Assembly: GCF_001949145.1 (NCBI RefSeq)
Contig: NW_019091443.1
Location: 453,556 to 497,780 of the forward strand
Source of the DNA: Acanthaster planci
Taxonomy: Eukaryota; Echinodermata; Asteroidea; Valvatida; Acanthasteridae
Direction of reading: 5' to 3'
DNA length: 44,225 nucleotides
In this document: positions 21,201-32,022 of the stretch, in pieces
How positions within the stretch are numbered: position 1 is the stretch's first letter
Layout of the letters: each line of letters opens with the position of its first letter
Translations under genes and position numbers: made by a program
The notes under the pieces: generated by a model
Databases searched by the model: none
The model's input: the letters and a program-made list of their open reading frames with translations, nothing else
What the model was told of the DNA's origin: nothing

Positions 21201-24200
21201 CTCAGCATTGAACAGGAATTCCATGATGGACTGGTCAGTTTTAACGCACCATTAAATATCGTAGTTGGTAGGTGCTTCACCAGTTACATGTACATGTATC
21301 TCATTTTTGTGAAAAATATTACAACAGTAAGATTATGACAGTGTCATTATCAATACAATCATAAAGCAATGATTTAGACATTTTACTGAATGACTACTGA
21401 AATAAAAGTTATGTGGAATGGTTAATTTTATGACTTGTATTGCTATGATACATGTTGGTCACTTTTGATTTTCTCGGTATATTGTTTCATTACATCTTCA
21501 TTTTTTACAATTGGTATTACATAATGTGGTGTTATTTGAAAACTGGTGTTTTAAGCTGTTTATAATACCAACTTAAAACCACCGACCCTTCATAACAAAT
21601 CAGTACAGCACATATGCATATTATTCAAAGCAAAGACAGTTACAAAGAAAAGAGTTCATGAAATTACAGTGTACAGTGATTTGTTATCTGATCAATGTTT
21701 ATTGGCATCATGGGCCATGTTCTACCATGGGCCAGTTTCATAAAACTGCAAGTTTTCGCATCAGTGATTTCACCAACCTCCGTCAGGGGTTAATCTTGCA
21801 TGTACTGTGCTTACTGTAGTCTCTGAGAGGCTCTTTCCAAAATTGGCTGTGCTGTGGAATGGGGCTCTTTAGTGTAGTGTTGTGAGACTGTGTCTTAACA
21901 AATTTACCATTGAATTGATGTAGGTATGAACCACAGGGTTGGATATAATAATGAACAAATGTCCAACTGTATGGTATGAATAAACTACTTTTGGTATAAC
22001 GATACATCTTTCACTCCATTGATTCATTTATCTACATGCACATGTAGTGGTGCTCTTTGAAAACAAACATGTGCATGCAGATTTGTTGAGGATGTTCACG
22101 GAGAGCGGATTTGTTTTCACTTCTTTTTCAGGTGGAGAACCACTGGAAATTCCTGCAGTTACTCCTGTGAGCCCCCAAATGCTGGAGGGTATCCAGAAGG
22201 CTACCAAAGATTTGTCCATAAATATGACAAGGAGAAGAGCTATTGACTCGGATGGAAGGATGTCCTCGCCAAGGGCCCATCAATTCAGGCCAAGAAAAAA
22301 GTCTCCGGAAATGACAACCAAGACCTGCAAAGCTCAGAACACAACCTCTGGGGCTAAGGATCAGATTCTACATATGGCATCTAATGCATCCCCAACCCTT
22401 CATGCAGAAATATTGAGTGGTGTAACTGCAACAGCCTGCGATAGTGGTGGTGAAGTTGTTGATGAATCCCATCTTCCATCAGAAACAAATTTGTCAATGG
22501 TGGCTGTGAGTCAACCGAGCCAGCTGCCAAAGCCAACCCATTCTGTTACCTGCGTCTCACACCACCAGCCACCTAATGAGGACAGTAGCTGGCCAAGAAA
22601 GATTGCATTATCTCAAAGTTCTGCAGCTTCCACTGGCAGAGAGGAAAAGGAGACATTACTGGATCATTACATCCATGCCAACTCCTCTCTTGGTGGAGAA
22701 TATGCAGTTACAGCAGTAACACCTGAACCAGTTAAAGAAATCGCTTCTTCGAGCACTGTGCCAACCCAGTCAACACCCTGCCAACAACTTCATTCTGAGC
22801 ACTCTTACTCAGCCAGATATGTCCCAGCATACACTTTATCTGGGCTCTCTAAGGACATCAGACAACCTGGCATACCTGTTACAGTTTCATTCAATTCTCA
22901 TGAACCCTCTCAAGCCTCTCCATCTGAGACCTTAGATGCCAAGATGATGACCAACAGTCTAGGAAGGCTCAGTGGCTGTGCTGATGTTCCTTGCATCTTC
23001 AGATCCTCTGTGTATACCCAGAAGCAGCCAGTCTCATTTCCTATCAAAATAGTGACTTGTGAATCAACCATTGTCCCAAGTACAGTGGTGCATCAGTCAA
23101 CTTCTGCAACCATTTATTCATCTCCAAACACTGTGACTTCCTTAGGTTGCAAGAACAGGCATCCATCTCGTTACATTCCAATTCAGCCTGCTACTAACTT
23201 GGCTAGTACCAGTGCAGCCTCAAAAACACTGCTGACCCTTCATAGGGTGTCCTCTGAAAATTCCTCAGTACAGGTTAGTCTGAAACCTTTCTCAATCTGG
23301 GACACAGTGTCATCTTTCCTGTAGGCATCGGTATGCATCAACAAGCACCTGGAAAGAACTAAGCAAAATTAAAACCTTGGTGCCAGCACTTTTCATGTCT
23401 ACTGCACTGAAGCCCACTTAATTTGTGTACTGATGACAAACATTTGTGTGACATTATTGGGCATATCCAGGCAGTCTTAGAACTGTGTGGCATAAGGTCA
23501 TTAAATGTCTGATTCAATTTTATTCAGACAGTTAAATCTGCTGAGAACTGTAATGCTGCTGGTACAGTAGCATTACTGTTTTGAAAAATGCACGACAGCA
23601 CTTGCTGGATCATGTTTGATTAACTGGAAAAGAATGGACCTGTTCCTTTGAATTAGCCAATATTTGATACAAAACAAGATATATCTGTAATTGTACACCT
23701 TGCTCATCCTAGCTAGCACAGTGCATTACTTTAATTCTCGTACAGAAGTTAACAGTGGTTCAGAGTTTTGGTCAGTTGAGGGAAAACCCTGGAAGTGATA
23801 AACTTGCCCCCATCCCCTTCCTTGGCATGTCTAGAATTAACTGAGTCTCCTGCGTCCACATACCCCTGCCCAGCCTACATATGCAAACATGGCGGCAGGA
23901 CCACAGTGCATTGTGGAGGGTCAAGGGGTGGTATGCATAATCAAGACTTTTCGTCGAATTATAATAGGCACATGGGAAATTTGCATTTGTGGGCTGGGCA
24001 GGGGTAAGTATCACCTGGAGACCCGACCCACTCCACATGGGGGAGGAATTTCAGATGTTTCATCGTCAGGAATTTGGAGTATAGACAATTTAATATTTGA
24101 AATTCAAGTGGTCATATGAAAAAATCATTATTGCCTGTAGAAGTTTCATAATATGACATGAGTTTTAAACTCCTAAACAGAATTTTTTGTCACTCTTTGG

Positions 24201-26092
24201 TTCACACACAGTGTGGATTCTGACTATAGCCACAAACTACTAGACACAATTTTGAGCTCCCTGAAAGGACTTTTTCTGACAGAAGTAATGACATTTCAAA
24301 CTTTCCCATCTTTAAACCAGAGCAAGGAATCTACCATCACACACACTATTGCCCAGAAACTAGTGGTGGATCCTAATCACCTGAAGTTTGAGGACACAAA
24401 TAGCTCAATGGAGTTGATGTGGAAGGATCAGAATTCTGTTATGACTCCTGCAGCAGCCTCTAGTTATTCCATGCGTCGCTCATGGATCAATGGATTTCAG
24501 CTCTTCACTAAAGTTAACCATCCAAGATTTAGAGAGTAAGTGATTCTTTGAAAAATATTGATCAAATGATCCTTATTTTGAACCTTTAATTCTGTCAGTG
24601 ATCACTGCTAGTGTACATGTGTGCATTGGGAAAGTCTTGACATTTTGTCGGGTACTCACAGACTTTTCCTCACAAGAATGATTAATTTCATTTATTTAAT
24701 ATCATTTGTATCCAATATAGTTATTGAAATACATTGAAATTCGTTGTGGTTTGCGAGCGTTAAAAACGTGATAATCAGAATATATGTACAGAACAATATT
24801 AAACGACACTACAAAAATTCACACCAGAATTACAACAAATAATTTCAGACATAACGATTGATTAAATAAAATGGAATTAAGATAACAAGAAAATCTGATG
24901 AATCACTGATTAGGACTTTGATTGCACCTGTACATGTACGTTCAATAAGCGAACTGCTGAGATGAGGAGAACTTGAGGGAGACTACATGAAGTGAGTCCA
25001 TCAGGACACCTTTTACATTGCGCAACTATTACTGTAATACTTAGTTATTCATACCCAGGGTACTTTTGAATTATTCATAAAACAAAAATCTGAATAACTA
25101 CAGCATTTCCAAAATTAAATTTTGATGTTCATATTGCGTTGTAATTAAAACCTTTAGTTTATTGGTGACTTAACCCTTATGATGACATGTTTGTTTATGC
25201 CACATGGTGCTTATTACAGCCATACCCTGATCTTGTGGAACTTCTTTAATTACCATGAGTTTCACATTCCAAAGCCTGTTTGTAACCTCTGGAAAGCAGA
25301 GTGGGCAATTCCTTGCTGGAAATTATCAAACGTTTCAGTAGCCACCACATGCAGGAAGGATGCCTTGTTTATATTCCTTCTGAATGTTTATATTAGTGAG
25401 CAGTGTGACATCAGTGATTATGATTGGTTTGAACTTTGTGGCCCTGTTAGGATAGCAAAAATCAAGAAATACATGTTTAAAGAACCACTTGAACCACTTC
25501 ACCACTTGACACCTGTTGGTTCTAAATACCAGATACCACAATGGCCTTGGCAAAAGGACAGGGCATCCACAACTTGGGTGGTTGTCGCACAGAATATTAC
25601 AGAGTCACACTGGGCAGAGTTAAAGGAAAATTCACTCTTGGATCTTGACTGAGTTGTACAAATATCTGCAGAAGTTTTTCATCAATACTAATGAATTTTG
25701 ATGATGTTTCCAACTTGTAGTAAGTGGCCAAGATTGCAAGGAAGGGAAATTACAAGATTGTTGAGTCAAACATGGAAGGAACTTCCTAATGACTTCAAGA
25801 AGCAATACAGGTACTTTTCCTTAAGTTTCCTCATATTTAAAGCACACCAATGTTCCTGTTAGAGCAGTGCTTTTTATTACATGTATGTGTATTCACAGTT
25901 TACAGTAGAAACTATTGTTGCATACACTGATGTAGTTTGGAGTCCCTGAAATTGCTTCTTCCCTTAAAAGGATACTTAAGGAACTTGATAATTTTTTTTA
26001 ATGTTAATTGTAGCTGTAGAGCTCGTGAGTGGAACCAGTGGCACAGATGCCAGAGAGAAGCAGCCTGCCAGACCAGCAAGGATCATCCATGA
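18213..26092 (+). CDS. MEIOSIN: MEIOSIN-like bHLH + HMG-box transcription factor (whole gene span, 8 coding exons)
   Basis: Predicted joins are 18213-18287, 19786-20072, 20441-20525, 21129-21267, 22132-23320, 24212-24535, 25721-25810 and 26014-26092. Total coding length is 2268 nt including TGA, giving 755 residues, and every junction keeps phase. From the N terminus there is a basic, Lys/Arg-rich segment (about 55-100), a bHLH (about 110-170), a roughly 500-residue Ser/Thr/Pro-rich low-order region, and an HMG box (about 683-745) ending ten residues before the stop. In mammals this bHLH plus C-terminal HMG combination is specific to MEIOSIN/BHMG1, a nuclear factor that works with STRA8 to induce meiotic genes. 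STRA8 is the nearest alternative. The domains are seen directly, the family is established knowledge, and the meiotic role in this animal is inferred. No STRA8 gene is in the window. Confidence 0.75.
18997..19041. repeat. Near-perfect palindrome in intron 1
   Basis: AAAAGAC..AAGGTGTAATTTT and its complement AAAATTACACCTT..GTCTTTT meet with a one-base centre. The arms are about 20 bp with two small interruptions. It may be a tiny foldback MITE or simply a cruciform-prone site. Confidence 0.6.
19786..20072 (+). CDS. MEIOSIN: MEIOSIN-like exon 2 (residues 26-120; basic N-terminal part and start of bHLH)
   Basis: The acceptor CTCATTTCAG ends at 19785 and the donor GTACGT starts at 20073 (phase 2). 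The frame is chosen because it runs without stops into the basic region EEKRAVHRVHER, completed across the splice; another frame stops inside the exon. The middle is rich in Lys and Arg (for example KAERKRR and KKQQRYKKAK) and would serve as a nuclear localisation signal. Confidence 0.75.
20441..20525 (+). CDS. MEIOSIN: MEIOSIN-like exon 3 (residues 121-149; end of basic region, helix 1 and loop)
   Basis: The acceptor TTTGAGTAG ends at 20440 and the donor GTATGT begins at 20526 (phase 0). Translation gives RQRHQSLNEAIKELVKILPP followed by a GDSHKSVTK loop. This is a clear helix 1 with the conserved Leu/Asn/Ile/Leu spacing and the LLP-type helix end. The split within the basic region is common in bHLH genes. 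Confidence 0.85.
21129..21267 (+). CDS. MEIOSIN: MEIOSIN-like exon 4 (residues 150-195; bHLH helix 2 and following helix)
   Basis: The acceptor CCTTTCCAG ends at 21128 and the donor GTAGGT begins at 21268 (phase 1). It encodes YNVLKKADDYIDFLQYKIAH, a typical helix 2 with the Lys-x-x-Asp-Tyr-Ile-x-x-Leu pattern. The Leu/Ile-rich continuation (HLCLELSIEQEF) could extend the dimerisation helix but is too short for a convincing leucine zipper. Confidence 0.85.
22132..23320 (+). CDS. MEIOSIN: MEIOSIN-like exon 5 (residues 196-592; long Ser/Thr/Pro-rich region)
   Basis: The acceptor CTTCTTTTTCAG ends at 22131, and the phase-1 join makes GGT GGA GAA. The 1189-nt exon is one continuous open frame in an AT-rich genome, which itself supports coding. 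The protein is hydrophilic, rich in Ser, Thr, Pro and Gln, and probably disordered, as in mammalian MEIOSIN between its two domains. Two donors are possible. GTTAGT at 23274 (phase 0) would put a stop in the next exon. GTAGGC at 23321 (phase 2) joins exon 6 in frame and is preferred. Confidence 0.75.
23863..24004. mobile_element. 142-bp MITE with TA target duplication, in intron 5
   Basis: CCCCTGCCCAGCCTACATAT at the left and the inverted CCCCTGCCCAGCCCACAAAT at the right form terminal inverted repeats of about 25 bp. TA flanks each side (23861-23862 and 24005-24006). TA duplication is the Tc1/mariner-type signature. There is no coding capacity. The internal ATGGCGGC word belongs to the element. 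Confidence 0.8.
24212..24535 (+). CDS. MEIOSIN: MEIOSIN-like exon 6 (residues 592-700; linker and first part of HMG box)
   Basis: The acceptor TTCACACACAG ends at 24211. The first base completes the codon carried over from exon 5, then VDSDYSHKLLDTILSSLK follows. The last 18 residues, from Trp683 (WINGFQLFTKVNHPRFR), are the N-terminal strand and helix 1 of an HMG box. The donor GTAAGT begins at 24536 (phase 2). Confidence 0.8.
25220..25652 (+). CDS. Possible alternative terminal exon inside intron 6
   Basis: A 157-codon open frame (25179-25652), unusually long for an intron here, contains an acceptor-like CTTATTACAG at 25219. A join from exon 6 to 25220 is phase-compatible and would replace the second half of the HMG box with about 144 residues ending HWAELKENSLLDLD. 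I recognise no domain in the tail; it has aromatic and acidic patches. It may be an isoform-specific end, a decayed transposon frame or chance. Confidence 0.3.
25721..25810 (+). CDS. MEIOSIN: MEIOSIN-like exon 7 (residues 700-730; HMG-box helices)
   Basis: The acceptor CAACTTGTAG ends at 25720 and the donor GTACTT begins at 25811 (phase 2). It encodes KWPRLQGREITRLLSQTWKE followed by LPNDFKKQY. These are the helix 1 end and helix 2 of an HMG box, with the conserved Trp, the Leu-Pro and the Lys-Lys-x-Tyr. Confidence 0.85.
26014..26092 (+). CDS. MEIOSIN: MEIOSIN-like exon 8 (residues 730-755; HMG-box C-terminal helix and stop)
   Basis: The acceptor TTAATTGTAG ends at 26013. The phase-2 join gives YSCRAREWNQWHRCQREAAC, keeping the Tyr-x-x-Lys/Arg-Ala spacing of HMG boxes, then TGA at 26090. 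A second AG at 26018-26019 would remove two residues. A copy of this exon with its acceptor, identical by eye, lies at 29363-29459. Confidence 0.8.
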
Positions 26093-29000
26093 ACTAATGA
26101 TGCATTGCTATGGACATCAAGGTATTAAAGGTTGACTCAAGGAGCCTTCTTACACACTATAATCAACATTCTCCTCTCTATTAGAACAAACTCAGTGTGG
26201 ATTTGTTCTTCCATTGAAAACTTGAGTACATATATCTGTTTTTCAGTTCTGTGCCATCGAATGAACATTTCAGACCATTCCTTATTAAACCAGGGATTCT
26301 CTTGCTCAGCCATGTTGTTTGTTGATTAAGGACCCACATACCAAGTAGGCATTTAACTTGTTTTGTCAGGCATCTTCTTCATTTTATACGTTTTATTTAT
26401 GTGTCTCAAATTTTAAAAAGAGCATATTTCCACAATCTTGCACTGCGTAAAATTTTCTATGTTACTCTAGCCACCTAGAAACTGGCCAGCTGCATACCTA
26501 AGGCATGCTGCATGAGGGTTCAGTTGTCCCATTTCTAAATGTATTCAATTATATGGGGGAAAATTATATGTAGGATTTTCAGACCAGTTTCATATAATGT
26601 TCATGTTCTTCAGTACACTTTCAAAATAGTAAAGTTTTCTTATTTTTCTTTTTTGTTTGTACTAGGTTTTCTTTTTTCCTGGTCATTGCACTCAGTTTAT
26701 TTCCTGCAAAACAGTTTGATTTAATTGTCGTACTTCATTTACAGATATTCACGGATTACACGTTCACAATCCATAAGTTTAATTTCTACCGTCTTTTGAA
26801 ATTGGTTCAAGATAGAGTCACTGAAATGCACAGATTTTTATTCTGTGTGGTGCTTTCTGTAAAAGTCAATCTGTTTCAAACTTTTAAATGTTCAATTTAG
26901 ATGGGATATGGCTTACACAAATTTGAGTGGGTTTGCATCTGTCTAGCACTATAAATGTTCTGTGTGATATTCCTGTCTCATAGCCATTGTATCAATATCC
27001 TTATATGCAAATGACTTTCTTAAATTGATTCTAGAATCAGGGCAGGATTTTCTCTTGTGATTTTGTGTACAGGTGCTGCTCGTTTCAAATTAAAAGTAAC
27101 AGATTTTAAAAAAGTGTCAGAATTCTAACATGAAAACAAGGTATGCTTTTGTTTGCATATGAGTTTATTTACAGGTCCTGTTTTTGTCTTTCTTTGGAAA
27201 ATTCACTTTGTTATCTGTAAATTTGAATTGGAAAGTATTTGAATAGGAAGGATGGGGATGTTAACATTGTTTGTTATTCAGTTAATTGAATTCTTGATCA
27301 ACCTCTTTCCAAAGACTATTTGAATACACTTGTTTATTATAAGAATTCTTAATTACACTGAGGGACTATATCACCGACTCAAGCTTGGGGAACATTCCTT
27401 TAAAAATGAGCTTCATACTAAACTGATAAAGTGTTTGATAAGATTGGCCAGGAAGCTTATATTATTGTTGGAGTTAACAAAACATTTATACATTTTGAAT
27501 AGTGTGTTTATTGTCCAATTTCAGGAAAATCGTCAAATTATTACCAGACCTTTTAGTTGTTTCAAAGATAGTGACAGTGCTGAAAATCCTGTGATCTTTT
27601 TGACAGAAAGTGTTATTTTTCCAAAAAGGTTCAATTTTCATTGATCTGACATTTGAGTTATTGTTGCACTGCAGATTTATACAGTTGATATCAGTAAATA
27701 TTGGTTTTAAATGTCAAAGAACACATAAACTACTGCTATCTTAGTGCAGTGCTCAGCAGTATTCCATGTGGTCTTAATGTACAGCGTACACCTGATGAAT
27801 TTTTAAGAAAATGTAACTATATTTTAAATTCTGCAGTAGTCTAGTTAGTCTGCTCAGGCAGCGTAATGTAAATAGATTCAGTGTATTTAAGTCGTAGTGA
27901 CTGTTTTTTCTAAGAACATCAAGGTTTACAAACTAATAGTTCCAGAGTCTGTTTGTTTTCATCATATTGCAATTGACTTGTTGAATCAGATCTTGAAATG
28001 ATCGGAAAAGAATATTTATTGATCATAATACAGCGTAGAACAAACATAGAACATTTATCATTTTCTGCCATTGCTTTTCTTGCCAGTCAATCAGTGCAAT
28101 TTGTTTGTTAGTTTCCAATGTAAATTGTGATTGAAAGCTCTTAAATTTTCTATTTGAAGCTCTAACATTGTAGTTCTTTAAAGTGGTTGCCATTTTCAGT
28201 CAACAATTGGTACATAATGAAGGAATGCAGGACAGTTTTCAACTGTTACCTACTCCATGCTACTAGAATCTAGTCCAATTATGGCAGGGTTTCATGGATT
28301 TAAACTGTTCAAATCTGGCACTACATCTCATTAGCAGGTTTTATATCCCAACTTTATTTTCTAGGCAGAGATCTGCCCTTAAGTTACGGCTCATTGGATT
28401 TGTGTTAAGATGCACAGATGCCTAGGAGGTTGAACAGAGTTGAATTATACCGACCATGTCTTGACCTGCCTGCAACGAACTTGCTGTAGGTTGTCATTCA
28501 TCTGCATGTTTTACTTTGAATTGTCCTGTATGTCGGCAGTGTATAAGATATTGCAGTCATGACAAAATACCTGTTAGTGTATTCGAATGTTTCGAACCAT
28601 TTTCTTGTTTTCTTAAAAGCATTCAAAAAAATCATTCAGATTTTGAAAAGTCGTTTTGGAACCGCACGAACTTAATTTTAGAGTCTTAACTTTCACTGGT
28701 TAATCCATAATAACACTCTGTTGCATTAAAATTTCATAAAAGTTTCTTATTTGTTACCAGTTATATTTGTTGCTCTTAATCCATTGCATTTACAAAATGG
28801 TAAGTTTTCTACCAACACGTGGAAATAAAGGACATTGAATGATAAAATCGTTGAGCAAGGTGTTTTAGCAAGCAGAACTGTACCAAGTATCATTACTGAA
28901 TATTATGTGCGTAAAATGTCTGGAAAAGTTGGGTGTCACACTGCATTTCTTGAACCATATTTATAAGATAATTTGGTTTCATCAGGGTTGTGGTATCAGA

Positions 29001-29362
29001 GAAATAAAAATTAATGATGTGTTGATGCCAAAAATGCCTGTCAGGCCCATGTCTAAATCGATGGTGTTGATATGCGACGTTGAGAACCATCTCAATGTGC
29101 CTCCAGACTGATGATGTCACACTTTGTTTACCGGTGCACTTTTCTATGCAGCCGACATGGAGGCCTGGGTCGAATTTTTCCCCCAAACGTTTTTAGTTTC
29201 CTGTCTTGTGATTGGTCTGTTAAATGCATATTTAATGCATGGTTCTGGACCGCACAAACCAAACTTATGGTGACAATGATCCTTTCTCACGTTATTTACA
29301 AATGTACAAATTTTAAAAAAGAGCTGTTAAACGAGAGAGAGGATTTCAAGTCGGGAGTACTC
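26093..29362 (+). other. 3' untranslated or intergenic sequence after the MEIOSIN-like gene
   Basis: This is AT-rich sequence without a supported exon. AATAAA at 28824-28829 is a possible polyadenylation signal, but it lies 2.7 kb after the stop and I cannot confirm use. The open frame at 27330-27644 shows no domain. Confidence 0.4.
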
Positions 29363-29459
29363 TAATGTTAATTGTAGCTGTAGAGCTCGTGAGTGGAACC
29401 AGTGGCACAGATGCCAGAGAGAAGCAGCCTGCCAGACCAGCAAGGATCATCCATGAACT
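29363..29459 (+). repeat. Exact 97-bp copy of the MEIOSIN-like last exon and its acceptor
   Basis: The 97 bases appear identical by eye to 25999-26095: 15 bp of intron 7 end, all 79 bp of coding exon 8 and 3 bp after the stop. Flanks on both sides differ. If spliced, it would supply the same C terminus with a different 3' UTR. A recent segmental copy or an assembly join artefact are both possible. Confidence 0.9.
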
Positions 29460-32022
29460 CCCAACCAATCCACACACTGGCTGTCAATCTCAATCCGGTG
29501 AATTTACATAACCATTCCTAAAAACCATGGACAGGGGCGTTTTGGCGATCATAACCATGAATCGGTCCGGTTGCTTCTCCATGGTTAATCACTTTGAGGG
29601 TCTGATTACTGCATAATCACGGCTAAATTATACTGAATTAAAATTATCAACATTTACCAAACCAGATCTTGGTTAAGAACGCCAAAACTCACCCCAGATG
29701 ATGAAAAATGCATAAACGCAGACGGTGTCTTCTTTCGATACTGTTGTATCTCGTTTGATAAAAAAATGTATACGCGGCCCGGGGTCCACTGAGCTCCATA
29801 GGAGAGAGTCCTACTACGAGGGAACCCTTTTGATTATTTTAACCAACGGCTTCAACTTCGACGTTATCGTTTATGGAGTCCAATCATTCCGATCTGTGAG
29901 TATGGCTTCACTTCAGCCTAACAATGCGCACAGTTACATATCATGGTGTTCTATAGACGCCAAAATTACGTCGCGTCGTGCCGTAGCCCCGACACTGCTA
30001 GCCAATCACAGTGCAAAACCATAAGCCCTTCCAAGCGCCCTTTTAGTGCGCTGGGCGACGAGCAAAAATGATCAAAGACTCCGCAAGGCCGGCTATACAC
30101 GGCGCACCCCATCACGGTAGCCTAACTACGGAGGGCACGTGCCCCCCCCCGAAATCTCCATTGTGGTTATACATGGATGTTAAAACATAACAATGTTAAG
30201 TCCAATGTTACGCTAATATTGTCTGATAATGTTAAGGCGACATGCTCTTGGGGGTATTTATTATACTAACATTTTGGAAAAATATCAATGTGACGTTTTT
30301 TATAAGGTCATACTGTCATGATAGTTGAATGTCATGATAATATAAGAACATCGCCGTAAAATGTTTGTGCCAGAAGGAGGCTTGAACTTTGAACGGCTAC
30401 GGACGGATGATAACGACGATAACGATGCAGATAGCAATAACGAAAATACTGAGCATGCCAAAGATGTGGAAACTCGGGTCAGCTCGCCAAAAACTTCATG
30501 GAGACCAATGTCCAGAAAAAGAGTGCAACCAATAAGCCCAAGTGACGATTCTACAGAGTCTGACAACAGGTCCTATTCTCGATACCAAAAGACACTCGAG
30601 CANCGCATCTGCCGTCACCGGCAGCCATCTCCCCTACTTATAATTAAAAGGTACAATACAAGCCGACAGACATAAAAGCAGTTGGTACTACGTACAGTTT
30701 TGGAGAGTTTAGGGATTGTTTCCTTCACACAATCGAGTATGGGCAGACCGTCATCATTGTTAAAATGTGCCTCGTGAATCGGGGCAAAGTTTTGCAAACC
30801 GACCACAGGTACCGTCTCAGGGATACTCTGGTTCCGTTCTTATCCACTAAATAGTGTATTGGCATCTCCTACGTAACTGAGGAAAAGCTTGTCCTAATTC
30901 AGGAGGTATAGCAAGTGTCTTACTAGTGGATAATTCCAATTGCTGGGTTCACATGAATCGAACTCATTGTACCCCATTTTATTCAACTTACTTAATTTGC
31001 AAAAGGCTTATTAGTTGAAACAGTGTCCATATACGCACATGTGTACATGTGCATACATATGCTTGTTACTCGCTATAAATTCCACACTGAAGAAAATGTT
31101 TCTCTCTCCAATCCATTTATTTCCAGACAGTATTTGGATCAGTAAGGATGCTTAATCGTTAAACCATCACACAAGTTTTATGAAAGCATTCGTTATGTGA
31201 TTCAATGTGTATGTATATAGACGAGTGGGGGTATACATTTCACAATACATGGTGTTCCATATGTGCCATCCGGCGTCGCATTTTTCAACTTGCGTCGCCT
31301 TTCATTGTGAATAAGCCATTAATCATCAATGGTCAGCCTTGGTCCAGCCTGACCTGACGTTGTTGACTTGGATGCTAAAAGTGTGCGTACATATTTTTAA
31401 TGATTATGGAAACGGCTAAATTAGCATGTATGCGTCGATTAACTGTATGTAAATAAATTAACAGCCCTTTAATGAACCCGATTAGTCGTGAAAGTTCACC
31501 TCGCTCAATTTGGTTTCTCACTTCTGCAAGCTTTTTGAGTGAAAAATGTCCCCGTACTGATGATTACTAGTTGCCACAAAAATCAAACCCAGTATAGTAG
31601 GCCCATTGTTCACTCTGGTTGGTATCGTATTTGCCATCTTGCAGACATGCTTCCCGATGAAGCGTTTATTGCAGTACGGTCTATAATTTAAAATGTAACC
31701 ACTCTTGGCGAAAGAATTGTCACGCACCATAACTTTGAGAAACTTTACTTTTTTCTTGGTTAAAAGAAGTTGTCAGCAATACAAAATCACGAGAGAAGAG
31801 CGGCTTGAGCTTTGAACGGGTACGGACATGTTCTCTACGTTGCTGTGCGAGTGGTGAGACCTTCTCCATACGCAATCTTTTCTTTGCTTTCATGCTTGCA
31901 TGACTCTGCTTGCTTTGCTGTTTCCTTTTTCCCTTGCTGCTTTTATGACCATTTACAGTAACATCTGCAGATTATAACTACACGTACTAAAGCTACATGT
32001 ACATCGTCGAGCCAACATGGCC
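29460..32022. other. Mixed stretch, no firm gene
   Basis: Region 29.5-30.15 kb is CpG-richer than its surroundings (for example CGCGGCCCGGGG near 29773). It could be a promoter or an old repeat. An open frame at 29725-30024 has no recognised domain. From 30.7 to 32.0 kb I see no supported exon. Confidence 0.35.
30361..30675 (+). CDS. Unrecognised acidic/basic open frame, possibly a LINE ORF1 start
   Basis: This 104-codon frame starts at an ATG and carries an Asp/Asn-rich stretch (TDDNDDNDADSNNEN) followed by a Lys/Arg/Ser-Pro stretch (SRKRVQPISPSDDSTES). It contains one ambiguous base at 30603. Acidic-then-basic N termini of this kind occur in LINE ORF1 proteins, and LINE ORF1 sequence follows at 32346. 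It could equally be a host exon. Its first codons resemble sequence at 31803. Confidence 0.25.
   Translation: MFVPEGGLNFERLRTDDNDDNDADSNNENTEHAKDVETRVSSPKTSWRPMSRKRVQPISPSDDSTESDNRSYSRYQKTLEXRICRHRQPSPLLIIKRYNTSRQT

Noticed and set aside
23795-24119. Open frames of 70-88 codons inside intron 5
   Set aside because: They lie on the TA-flanked MITE and its flanks and carry no protein motif.
29725-30024. 99-codon frame in CpG-rich sequence as a gene
   Set aside because: No domain and no supporting splice signals; kept only as a possible promoter-like region.
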